Below, piece by piece: positions 1 to 5,902 of a stretch of DNA of 9,190 nucleotides. Source of the stretch: an uncultured Methylococcaceae bacterium (GTDB taxonomy: Bacteria > Pseudomonadota > Gammaproteobacteria > Methylococcales > Methylomonadaceae). The stretch spans positions 1-9,190 of the forward strand of contig CAJVYO010000052.1 of NCBI GenBank assembly GCA_913009515.1, read 5' to 3'. A program made the translations under genes and the position numbers. The first letter of the stretch is position 1; each line of letters starts with the position of its first letter. The notes under the pieces were generated by a model. It searched no databases and had not been told where the DNA came from. It was given only the letters and a program-made list of their open reading frames with translations.

Positions 1-340
1 CCGCAATAATTTTGCCATCTTGAGAAATCGCACCGCCAATACTGTTACCGGCTTGAAGAATACGTTTTACAATTTTATCTTGTAGCAGGTCAATTTTGGT
101 TAAACCACCATCACGCCCAAAGATATACGCATAACGAGCATCACGTGAATACACTACCGAAGCATGCGACAAATCACCCAAGCCAGTAATGCGTTTTAAA
201 CTGGTTTTATCTGTAGTATTGATGATTTGTACTGCGGCAGGTTCGCGTTCAATCACTACGCCTAAATCACCAGTACCGCGTAAAGGGGTGCAAGCAATTG
301 TTCCACAAACAAGACCAGCAAGCAGAATTTTTGAAAGCAT
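1..340 (-). CDS. nirF: NirF, heme d1 biosynthesis protein (partial, C-terminus outside window)
   Basis: Only the first 113 codons are in the window; the gene continues past the left edge. NirF is a periplasmic beta-propeller protein related to cytochrome cd1 and needed for a late step of heme d1 synthesis. The visible part has a short hydrophobic leader with Cys17 after T-I-A, a plausible lipobox. The family-typical stretches GTGDLG, VIERE, GLGDLSHASVV, GRDGGLTK and GNSIGGAISQDGK follow, and they match my memory of NirF closely. Its ATG shares one base with the creA stop (TAATG), so translation is probably coupled to the upstream nir genes. Lipid anchoring is known for some NirF proteins; here it is inferred from the leader only. 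The family call is confident. Confidence 0.9.
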   Translation of the reverse strand, partial: MLSKILLAGLVCGTIACTPLRGTGDLGVVIEREPAAVQIINTTDKTSLKRITGLGDLSHASVVYSRDARYAYIFGRDGGLTKIDLLQDKIVKRILQAGNSIGGAISQDGKIIA

Positions 341-798
341 TATTTAGTCCAAGGCATAATTGGCACGGTTGAAATGCTATTTTTGGGTGAGCCATCAATT
401 AATTTACGGCTGATAGCAACATATACAAGGGTATTGCGTTTTTTATCAAATAGTCGGGTGACGCGCGTTTCTTTAAATAAAATAGAAGTATCTGCACTAA
501 AGGCAATTTCTTGTTCAGGGAGGTTTTCTTTAATTACAATTTTACCGACTTGGCGGCAAGCAATTGAGAATTTAGACGGATCTTCAGCGAGTCCAAAAGT
601 ACCTTTTAAACCGCCGGTTTTTGCTTGGCTGATATGACAGCTTACCCCGCGAACTTTAGGGTCGTCAAAGGCTTGCACACAGACTTTATGATTGGAGCCA
701 ATTAGTTTCCAAGAGGTGGTAATACAGCCAATTTCATCGGCGTAGAGGGTATTAACGCCAGTGAGTAATAAGCCGGTTAGGGCGAGAATTTTTTTCAT
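340..798 (-). CDS. creA: CreA family periplasmic protein inside the nir operon
   Basis: The 152-residue product has a signal peptide (about 1-20, ending LYA) and the family hallmarks FDDPKV (44-49), QAKTGG (58-63), FGLAEDPSKFSIACRQVG (68-85), the KRNTLVY region (120-126) and the C-terminal DGSPKNSIS and PIMPW motifs. These align almost throughout with E. coli CreA, which is of similar length and whose biochemical role is not established. Cys54 and Cys81 occur in both proteins. This copy has two further cysteines, Cys25 and Cys40, where I recall Ser and Val in E. coli, so a second disulfide is possible. It starts two bases after the nirC stop and overlaps the nirF start by one base, so it is a genuine operon member. 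A link to heme d1 or cytochrome maturation is inferred from position only. Confidence 0.9.
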   Translation of the reverse strand: MKKILALTGLLLTGVNTLYADEIGCITTSWKLIGSNHKVCVQAFDDPKVRGVSCHISQAKTGGLKGTFGLAEDPSKFSIACRQVGKIVIKENLPEQEIAFSADTSILFKETRVTRLFDKKRNTLVYVAISRKLIDGSPKNSISTVPIMPWTK

Positions 799-800
799 GA

Positions 801-1097
801 TTATCGTAATAAAGTGTGAATAAGCCAGCGAGTTTCCGCTTCGTTAATAAAGGGTTTCCACGGTGGCATCGCCGTGCCTTGACGACCATTTTGAATAGTA
901 TCGATTAAAAAATCATCCGATAGGTTTATTAATTTTTCAGCTTTTAGGCTAGGCCCTAAACCGCCTTTCAGTGTTAAACCATGACAAGAGCCGCAATCAT
1001 GTTTAAGTAGATTACGAATGTCAGCTTGGCGTTCAGGCATGGGTGCTGCCAGTAATAAAGGGCTTATCAGTGATAAGCCCAGTAAAAAAAGTCGCAT
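801..1097 (-). CDS. nirC: NirC, cytochrome c55X
   Basis: This is a 98-residue secreted monoheme cytochrome c. A hydrophobic signal peptide covers about residues 1-18 (ending LLLAA). The heme attachment motif is Cys35-Gly-Ser-Cys38-His39, followed by GLTLKGGLGPSL, which is typical of NirC. The likely distal heme ligand is Met77 in AMPPWKPF, also a NirC hallmark. NirC carries electrons to cytochrome cd1 and has been proposed to serve in heme d1 maturation. The length fits the family. Its ATG overlaps the stop of the upstream cytochrome gene by one base (TAATG). It sits between the second cytochrome gene and creA, in the order expected for a nir operon apart from creA. Confidence 0.9.
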   Translation of the reverse strand: MRLFLLGLSLISPLLLAAPMPERQADIRNLLKHDCGSCHGLTLKGGLGPSLKAEKLINLSDDFLIDTIQNGRQGTAMPPWKPFINEAETRWLIHTLLR

Positions 1098-1405
1098 TAA
1101 GGTTTTAAACGACTGTAATAAGACGCAATATTATTAATATCACGATCGCTTAAGCCACTGGCAATATTATTCATAATAGCGGAACGGCGGGTTTTATCGC
1201 GGTATTGTTTTAATGCCATTTCCATATATTCCTCATTGCGTCCTGCTAAGGGTGGAATCGGTGAGCTTGCATTATGATTACGAATACTATGACACTGCGA
1301 ACAAACGGCTGCGGCTTTCGCTTTACCGGCATAAATACTGGCGGCATGACTGTTAAAACTAACACTTAATCCGAGCGTTAGTAATGAATAGGCTAATAAT
1401 TTCAT
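1097..1405 (-). CDS. Small periplasmic cytochrome c (class I, c4/c553-like), probable electron donor to NirS
   Basis: The 102-residue product has a signal peptide of about 21 residues (ending NSHA), heme motif Cys35-Ser-Gln-Cys38-His39, a PPLAGRNEEY segment, and Met78 in SAIM as the likely sixth ligand. The C-terminal pattern, IASGLSDRDINNIASYY, is that of cytochrome c4 or c553 domains. The gene begins three bases after the cytochrome cd1 stop and its own stop overlaps the nirC start. The position is that of nirM (cytochrome c551) in Pseudomonas operons. The sequence looks more like a single c4 domain than classical c551, so I give no symbol. Electron delivery to the cd1 enzyme is inferred from context. 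Confidence 0.88.
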   Translation of the reverse strand: MKLLAYSLLTLGLSVSFNSHAASIYAGKAKAAAVCSQCHSIRNHNASSPIPPLAGRNEEYMEMALKQYRDKTRRSAIMNNIASGLSDRDINNIASYYSRLKP

Positions 1406-1408
1406 GGC

Positions 1409-2983
1409 TTACTCCATTTCATCAGGTGATAAACCACGCGTCATATATTTAACCCGTCCGCGTGAAAAAATACCCGCTGGGCTTTCCATTTGAATATTAG
1501 CCGTTTTCTTGAGGGTATGTGAATCATAAACAATCACTTCATCCCCTGCATAGCCTGCACTAACATATAAATATTTACCGTCTGCACTGTATTCAGGGAA
1601 ATACGCATGACCACCGACATCAAGCGTTTTAACGACTTCTAACGATTTTTTATCTATCAATTGGATAGTTCTAGCACGTCTATCTTTGGTGATGATATCC
1701 ACCGCAACATACGGAGCATTGGCGTGAGCGGCAGGTGATTCTGTACCGCCTGAAACAGGAATTTGTTTAACTACTTTCATGGTATCTAAATCCCAAACAC
1801 TAACCACGGTATTATCATCGCAAGTCCCGAAATTAGTACCAAAGCCTAAAGTACGCCCATCGACTTTAACCGCCGCTCCACCACCAACATGAGGCACACA
1901 ACCGGCAGGGAGTTTTTTAATAATTTTACGTTTTTCTAAGTCAATCGCGGTGACAATGCTGTCATCATACGAGGCAACCATCAATTTTTTACCTTTATGC
2001 GTTAAAAACGCATCATGTAAATGGCGGCCGACATTTTTAATTTTGGTAATCGGAAAACCTTTTTTCAAATCTACTACCCAGACTTGCCCCGCATTTTCTA
2101 AAGCAATCGCAAAAATATCTGCATACGGCGTACCAATAATCATCCCTGAATCTGAACTCACCATTTTACCGTCAGGGTCGATGCCTTCTAGCTCAAATTG
2201 TTTTAACGGTTCTAAGGTGTCTGCATCTAAAATCACGGCATTATGCGGTACAAACGAGCCTGCCATTAAATATTTACCATCGCGTGATATGCCAATAGCA
2301 GGGCCATTAAAACCGGTTTTAATACTGCGTGTGGCTTGCATAGTATATAAATCGACTTTATAAATCTCAGCGGCATCGGTTTTTACATACGCCCAACGAG
2401 GATTAGCGGGATTAAATTCAATAATATGGGCAGCAGTATTGGTAGGGACTTTGCCAATGACTTTATGGGTTTTACTATTGATAAAAACCGCTTCAGAACC
2501 TTGTCCACGACCATATTTTCCACGTGCTGCTACGCCAATAATATCGTCCATGCTGTCTATTTTAAAGGTCGGTTTATTGGGCAATTTAGATTCATCTTTG
2601 ACGTAGATTTCTAAGGATTTTTTCATTGCCTTCATGGTATACGGCGGATTCGCTTTTTTAGGCGTATTTTGTAAATATTTCACCATATCACGAATTTCAC
2701 TGTCCGATAAACGGCCGTAAAAAGCGGGCATTAGCGTTTCAAAACTACCGGTCATAATTAAGCTACGCAAAGCCGTTGGACTACGCCCTTTTAATGTTTC
2801 TTTATTAATAGCAGGGGCTAAATAACCACCATGATCCGCTCCATGACAACTGGCACAATTTTCTTGATAAAGGGCGTGCGATTTATGCTTACCATCATCT
2901 GATTTAGCAAAGGCAGAGGTGCTTAGTAGGAGGGCGATACTGGTGGTTAAAATGGATTGTTTGAGTTTATTTAAAGTTGTCAT
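1409..2983 (-). CDS. nirS: Cytochrome cd1 protein, probable nitrite reductase NirS (NirN-like features)
   Basis: The 524-residue product has a signal peptide (about 1-26, ending AFA). A cytochrome c domain follows with Cys43-Ala-Ser-Cys46-His47 and likely Met85 ligand (LMPAF), then an eight-bladed d1 propeller from about residue 140. His186 (TAAHI) fits the proximal d1 ligand. His323 (HLHDAF) and His365 (VPHVGGG) match the two distal catalytic histidines of NirS. Their 42-residue spacing equals that of the P. aeruginosa pair (327 and 369, from memory). NirN normally lacks the first of these, so nitrite reduction to NO is the best call. Several propeller segments (VPHNAVILDADTLEPLK, IDKKSLEVV) nevertheless read more like NirN. 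I chose the ATG at 2983, which has AGGA five bases upstream and begins a clean signal peptide. A longer reading from TTG at 3037 lacks both. Confidence 0.85.
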   Translation of the reverse strand: MTTLNKLKQSILTTSIALLLSTSAFAKSDDGKHKSHALYQENCASCHGADHGGYLAPAINKETLKGRSPTALRSLIMTGSFETLMPAFYGRLSDSEIRDMVKYLQNTPKKANPPYTMKAMKKSLEIYVKDESKLPNKPTFKIDSMDDIIGVAARGKYGRGQGSEAVFINSKTHKVIGKVPTNTAAHIIEFNPANPRWAYVKTDAAEIYKVDLYTMQATRSIKTGFNGPAIGISRDGKYLMAGSFVPHNAVILDADTLEPLKQFELEGIDPDGKMVSSDSGMIIGTPYADIFAIALENAGQVWVVDLKKGFPITKIKNVGRHLHDAFLTHKGKKLMVASYDDSIVTAIDLEKRKIIKKLPAGCVPHVGGGAAVKVDGRTLGFGTNFGTCDDNTVVSVWDLDTMKVVKQIPVSGGTESPAAHANAPYVAVDIITKDRRARTIQLIDKKSLEVVKTLDVGGHAYFPEYSADGKYLYVSAGYAGDEVIVYDSHTLKKTANIQMESPAGIFSRGRVKYMTRGLSPDEME

Positions 2984-3060
2984 AAGAGTCCTGGATGCGT
3001 AAAAAAACTTATTTGTTAGCTTACCATTCTGCATCAATAGATGCTACAGGCATTAAAAAA

Positions 3061-3089
3061 ATAATAGCGAATCGATAATTGTTTGACAG
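3061..3089 (-). promoter_or_regulatory. Candidate sigma-70 promoter of the nir operon
   Basis: On the minus strand, CTGTCA (3089-3084) and TATTAT (3066-3061) lie 17 bases apart, 4 of 6 and 5 of 6 matches to the consensus. They are about 78 bases upstream of the cytochrome cd1 start. An ATCGAT palindrome (3071-3076) lies in the spacer. The -35 overlaps that of the divergent promoter, so the two may compete. No convincing FNR/Dnr-type box (TTGAT-N4-ATCAA) was found. Confidence 0.45.
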
Positions 3090-3111
3090 ACAGTGATATT
3101 TTAAATATAGT
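3083..3111 (+). promoter_or_regulatory. Strong sigma-70 promoter for the two small plus-strand genes
   Basis: A perfect -35 TTGACA (3083-3088) and a near-perfect -10 TATAGT (3106-3111) are separated by exactly 17 bases. Transcription would start near 3118, about 30 bases before the ATG at 3150. The -10 abuts the palindrome TATCGA-C-TCGATA, so repression there is plausible. Confidence 0.7.
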
Positions 3112-3126
3112 ATCGACTCGATATTA
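3108..3126. promoter_or_regulatory. Palindromic operator candidate at the -10/start of the plus-strand promoter
   Basis: TATCGA-C-TCGATA (3111-3123) is a perfect inverted repeat with a one-base centre. It extends to 19 bases with one mismatched pair. It overlaps the last -10 base and the likely transcription start, as a repressor site would. A related TCGATA element at 3072-3077 lies in the spacer of the divergent nir promoter. The regulator is unknown; the MarR-type gene at 3843 is a possible but unproven candidate. Confidence 0.5.
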
Positions 3127-3149
3127 AAATAATAAAAATAGGTATAACG

Positions 3150-3332
3150 ATGAGTGAAAATGAACCAGAAAAAGATAGGAGTATGCTTTATATTGCATTA
3201 GTAGCGGTCGCTGCAGTGAGTGTCTTGCTCGCGGTTAAAAGTAGTGAGGCTGATAAGTTTGCCCCCATAAAACAACAGTTAAATGAAGAAACACGATTAT
3301 TGAATGTACGTGTTTTAAGCAACTACTCATAA
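3150..3332 (+). CDS. Small single-helix membrane protein of unknown function
   Basis: The 60-residue product has a charged N-terminus (MSENEPEKDR), one hydrophobic helix at about residues 12-29, then a polar tail with a short amphipathic stretch (KQQLNEETRLL). I do not recognise a family. It is the first gene downstream of the strong promoter at 3083-3111. Its ribosome site is weak (AGG seven bases before the ATG). The following secreted-protein gene begins 19 bases after its stop, so the pair is likely co-transcribed up to the terminator at 3754. Divergence from the nir operon suggests, but does not show, a related role. Confidence 0.65.
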   Translation: MSENEPEKDRSMLYIALVAVAAVSVLLAVKSSEADKFAPIKQQLNEETRLLNVRVLSNYS

Positions 3333-3351
3333 ATATAAATTGGAGCGTGGT

Positions 3352-3711
3352 ATGAAATTTAATTGTTTACATCTATGTATGATAGTAATTGGTTTTTCGA
3401 GTTCGGTATCTGCAACAGAATATATTTACAGAGACTTAATGGCGAATACGATTCCTTCTGTTAAGTGCGAGTCATTAGACCGTGCGAAAAACACCGCAAT
3501 GAAACCTTATAAGGTTAAACGTTATTCTAAAAAGTTTTGCCAAACTCAGGGTTATGGCTGGCATTTAGACGCGGTGAAAGACAAAGGCAAGGTGATTTGT
3601 AATGAGTGTAGTGATAAACAAGGCTTACAACACTGTTATTTGGAAGATGTGGTGGTGAAGTGTAAACGCATTAAGCCGGGTTCAGTGGGTATGTTGCCGG
3701 GACAAAATTAG
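3352..3711 (+). CDS. Secreted cysteine-rich small protein, unknown function
   Basis: The 119-residue product has a signal peptide of about 21 residues (ending SVSA). The mature part has six cysteines (39, 63, 83, 86, 95, 104), including Cys-Asn-Glu-Cys, which suggests three disulfides or a metal site in the periplasm. No heme motif (CxxCH) is present. I do not recognise the family. The ATG at 3352 is preceded by GGAG with six bases of spacing; a longer reading from a TTG at 3340 would place that GGAG inside the gene. It follows the small membrane-protein gene in the same unit and ends about 43 bases before a strong terminator. Confidence 0.7.
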   Translation: MKFNCLHLCMIVIGFSSSVSATEYIYRDLMANTIPSVKCESLDRAKNTAMKPYKVKRYSKKFCQTQGYGWHLDAVKDKGKVICNECSDKQGLQHCYLEDVVVKCKRIKPGSVGMLPGQN

Positions 3712-3753
3712 TGATTATTTGAATGTTTAGTGGCTGTGTGGTGATTTATTATT

Positions 3754-3787
3754 AAGCTCAAAATAGCGTTATTTTGGGCTTTTTTTT
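3754..3787 (+). terminator. Rho-independent terminator
   Basis: A 12-pair stem (3754-3765 with 3770-3781, one G-U pair) encloses the loop GCGT and is followed by a run of T to 3787. It closes the small-gene unit at 3150-3711 and separates it from the regulator gene. Confidence 0.9.
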
Positions 3788-3812
3788 GTAATCAAAAGAG
3801 GGCAAATTTTTG

Positions 3813-3821
3813 TGCTATGAT
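3813..3821 (+). promoter_or_regulatory. Extended -10 promoter of the MarR-type gene
   Basis: TG-C-TATGAT is an extended -10 with no good -35. It lies 21 bases before the ATG at 3843. The short palindrome TGTG-C-CACA (3821-3829) overlaps the expected start and could be an autoregulatory site; this is weak. Confidence 0.5.
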
Positions 3822-3842
3822 GTGCCACAGAATGGAGTTGGC

Positions 3843-4412
3843 ATGATGATGAATAAACCAAACGTTTTCGAATTAATAGAACGTATGGCGGCATTAATTC
3901 GTTCAGAAGAACGTAAGCGGTGTGCGGAATTAAAATTACAATTAGTACACTTTCAAATATTAGAATATCTAGCAGAATGTAATAAGTATAGCGATACCCC
4001 CGCCGCAATTGCTAATTATCTAGGCATGACACGTGGCACTATTTCACAGACATTAATTTTATTAGAGAAAAGAGGTTTGATTCAGAAAAATCAAGATCAA
4101 CATGATAAACGTGTGTTGCATATTAAATTATTACTCGAAGGCGAGCGACTGTTAAATAAAGCTAAACCCGATTTTTTATTCTCGAAAGCAACGGAATTAT
4201 TGCCCGATAATTTTGATATGTTGGCGGGAGAAACTGTTTTTACTGAAGCGTTGTTGGCTTTACAAAAGGCAAATAATTCACAATCTTTTGGTATTTGTAA
4301 ATCGTGTCAAAATTTTAGACAAACATCGAATGGATTTTTTTGTGATTTAACACAAGAAAATTTAACAGAGCAAGATAGTGAGAAAATCTGTCAAGAATAT
4401 AGTGCCCATTAA
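3843..4412 (+). CDS. MarR-family transcriptional regulator with C-terminal four-cysteine cluster
   Basis: The 189-residue product has a MarR-type winged helix-turn-helix at about residues 33-110. It contains IANYLGMTRGTISQTLILLEKRGLI as recognition region and turn, and a wing with DKR (88-90) followed by I-K-L and EGERLL. After it comes a tail of roughly 75 residues, longer than in typical MarR proteins. The tail holds Cys152-x2-Cys155, Cys167 and Cys183, a spacing that could bind an Fe-S cluster or zinc and make the regulator redox or NO responsive (inference). Three ATGs stand in tandem. GGAG (3834-3837) is five bases before the first, so I start at 3843; 3846 is also possible. Its stop overlaps the stop of the opposing hydrolase gene by four bases. 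Targets are unknown. Confidence 0.85.
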   Translation: MMMNKPNVFELIERMAALIRSEERKRCAELKLQLVHFQILEYLAECNKYSDTPAAIANYLGMTRGTISQTLILLEKRGLIQKNQDQHDKRVLHIKLLLEGERLLNKAKPDFLFSKATELLPDNFDMLAGETVFTEALLALQKANNSQSFGICKSCQNFRQTSNGFFCDLTQENLTEQDSEKICQEYSAH

Positions 4413-5416
4413 AAATGGCTTGTTGAGGATAAATGTTGCTGTAAAAATTCAGGCAGTCGTTGTTCTAGCCAATATTGCGGTTTTAAAGGATTATTTCCTG
4501 AAATAAAGCCCACATGGCCGCCTGCTGGTGTGACCTCTAACTGCACCGTTGGCGATAATTCATCAATAGTCGGTAAGACATCGGGAGTCATAAATGGGTC
4601 ATCTTGGGCTTGGATAATCAGCGTAGGCGTGGTGATGGCGCGGAGAAATTGCCGTGAACTCGATTGCTGGTAATAGTCTTCGGCACTGGCAAAATCATAC
4701 AGAGTAGCAATTACTTGTTGGTCATATTGCCAAAAGGAATTCACCGATGTTAAATCCCCGATATTGGCTAAAATTTCCGCTTCTTTATGGTGTCCAATCT
4801 GCTGTAAATAGTCCCGTTTCAGATGAATATAGTCTTTTAATTCGGTTAATAAATTTTTCCGATACACTTTTGAAAATCCCGTATCTAATTTATTGGCACA
4901 CACACCTAATACCAAGGGAACTGATACGGCCGCCGCTGCAAATAAATCTAAATTATCGTTTTGTTCACCTAACCATTTTAAAAGTACATTACCACCTAAT
5001 GAAAATCCTATGACCGCGATAGGTGTATCGGGTTCACGTTCTCGTAAAGTGCGATAGAGAAAATCAATATCACCGGTTTCACCTGAATGATAACAGCGTG
5101 AACTGTGATTATATTCCCCACTACAGCCACGAAAATTTAACGCGATACTGCGAAAATTTTGCTTTGCTAATCTGTGTTGTAAGCCTTTAATATAACCCGA
5201 TTGACTACTACCGGTTAAACCGTGTAATAAAATAATAATAGGTTGTTGTCCATTTTTTTTACAACCATCAATATCGATAAAATCCCCATCAGGGGTGATT
5301 AAGCGTTCACGATTTAAGGGAATGCTAGGCACTTTACGGTATAGATTAGGGTATAGGGTTTGTAGGTGGGGGTTTGTAAGCCACCATGCGGGTTTGAAGT
5401 TTGAAGTGATGAGCAT
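4409..5416 (-). CDS. yheT: YheT-family alpha/beta hydrolase
   Basis: The 335-residue product has the length and motifs of the E. coli YheT / UPF0017 group. The N-terminal PAWWLTNPHLQTLYP is a hallmark. LLHGLTGSS (63-71) is the oxyanion region, and the NFRGCSGE and YHSGETGDI segments follow. The nucleophile elbow is Gly-Phe-Ser139-Leu-Gly-Gly. Asp272 or Asp273 in QAQDDPF and His301 in GGHVGF complete the triad. The protein is probably a cytosolic or membrane-associated serine esterase; the physiological substrate is not established. No good ribosome site precedes the ATG, but the N-terminus aligns with the family. A minus-strand TATAAT (5525-5520) could be its -10, leaving a leader of about 100 bases. 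It has no evident link to the nir genes or the cassettes. Confidence 0.9.
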   Translation of the reverse strand: MLITSNFKPAWWLTNPHLQTLYPNLYRKVPSIPLNRERLITPDGDFIDIDGCKKNGQQPIIILLHGLTGSSQSGYIKGLQHRLAKQNFRSIALNFRGCSGEYNHSSRCYHSGETGDIDFLYRTLREREPDTPIAVIGFSLGGNVLLKWLGEQNDNLDLFAAAAVSVPLVLGVCANKLDTGFSKVYRKNLLTELKDYIHLKRDYLQQIGHHKEAEILANIGDLTSVNSFWQYDQQVIATLYDFASAEDYYQQSSSRQFLRAITTPTLIIQAQDDPFMTPDVLPTIDELSPTVQLEVTPAGGHVGFISGNNPLKPQYWLEQRLPEFLQQHLSSTSHF

Positions 5417-5640
5417 GTTTGTTGATAGCCGTTAATATTATTACGTGGTGGTGTGCCGTATTGACATCGTATTTTGTAATAGCTAGACTAAATCTAAATA
5501 TGTAAGCAATGTTGCCTGAATTATAGGTTAATATCAACTTATTAAGGCATATTTATCTGACATTGAAAAAGACAAGCAAATTTGCTTGAAAACCATGCTA
5601 ATATCAAGTTGTCAGGGCAAAAGTTCGTGATAATAATATA
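5417..5640. other. Non-coding stretch with repeats between yheT and the cassette region
   Basis: No convincing gene lies here. A 21-base direct repeat with 17 matches begins with TAATATCAA at 5529-5549 and at 5599-5619, exactly 70 bases apart. Between the copies is a perfect 16-base palindrome, CAAGCAAATTTGCTTG (5573-5588). CTGACA (5559-5564) and TGTCAG (5610-5615) form a further inverted pair. The stretch ends just before the GTTAGGT core-like site at 5641. Its role is unknown; an attI-like or degenerate attC region is one possibility. Confidence 0.5.
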
Positions 5641-5647
5641 GTTAGGT
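5641..5647 (+). other. Possible integron core site (GTTAGGT) at the left edge of the cassette array
   Basis: GTTAGGT fits the GTTRRRY recombination core exactly and has the orientation of the attC sites to its right. If real, it would be the junction where cassette 1 starts, placing the repeat at 5711 inside that cassette. A seven-base match can occur by chance and no clear attC stem was found before it. A second, poorer candidate is GTTAATA at 5877. Confidence 0.3.
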
Positions 5648-5710
5648 GTTCACAGAATTTTTAAGTCGGGGGTTTGCTGTCGCATTGATTAAGCTGTAGC
5701 CCTGTATCTC

Positions 5711-5811
5711 GTAGGTTGGGCTGACGATAGGAAGCCCTGTCCAATCCAATATTATAATTAAAATGTTGGGCTTCGTTATCTCGCTACGCTAAATAAGCTT
5801 GTCCACCCTAC
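5711..5811. repeat. Palindromic intergenic repeat (MITE-like)
   Basis: Outer arms GTAGGTTGG (5711-5719) and CCACCCTAC (5803-5811) pair at 8 of 9 positions. Inner arms GAAGCCC (5731-5737) and GGGCTTC (5768-5774) pair perfectly. GTTGGGCTTCGTT and CTCGCTACGC segments resemble a repeat family scattered between genes in several gammaproteobacteria and other bacteria. It has no coding capacity and lies upstream of the A+T-rich gene. Mobility cannot be judged from one copy. Confidence 0.6.
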
Positions 5812-5826
5812 TTGGCTGTGTGATTT

Positions 5827-5843
5827 ATTTTCATATCGAAAAT
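5827..5843. promoter_or_regulatory. Inverted repeat upstream of the A+T-rich gene, possible operator
   Basis: ATTTTC and GAAAAT are perfect six-base arms around ATATC, about 60 bases before the ATG at 5903. The region is A+T-rich and promoter-like, but I find no well-spaced -35/-10 pair. It may bind a regulator or be incidental. Confidence 0.25.
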
Positions 5844-5902
5844 GATACACTTTTTACTCAAGGCTGCGTAACATCAGTTAATAATTAAAATTGGATTTAA
5901 AA

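Noticed and set aside
374..637. Plus-strand open frame opposite creA
   Set aside because: It is antisense to a clear CreA homologue and shows no protein-like features.
1950..2363. Plus-strand open frame of 137 codons opposite the cytochrome cd1 gene
   Set aside because: It lies wholly inside a well-supported gene on the other strand, has no ribosome site and no recognisable protein features.
3031..3044. GCATC-AATA-GATGC inverted repeat containing TTGAT, considered as an FNR/Dnr box for nirS
   Set aside because: The second half does not match ATCAA or GTCAA at the required spacing, so it is not an FNR-type site; its role, if any, is unclear.
3769..4008. Minus-strand open frame opposite the MarR-type gene
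   Set aside because: It overlaps the terminator and the regulator promoter, with no support for translation.
4747..5013. Plus-strand open frame inside yheT
   Set aside because: It is antisense to a gene with an intact catalytic triad and has no start signals.
5346..5537. Minus-strand 63-codon frame overlapping the start of yheT
   Set aside because: It is out of frame with yheT, has no ribosome site and low-quality composition; the YheT N-terminus is well conserved here.
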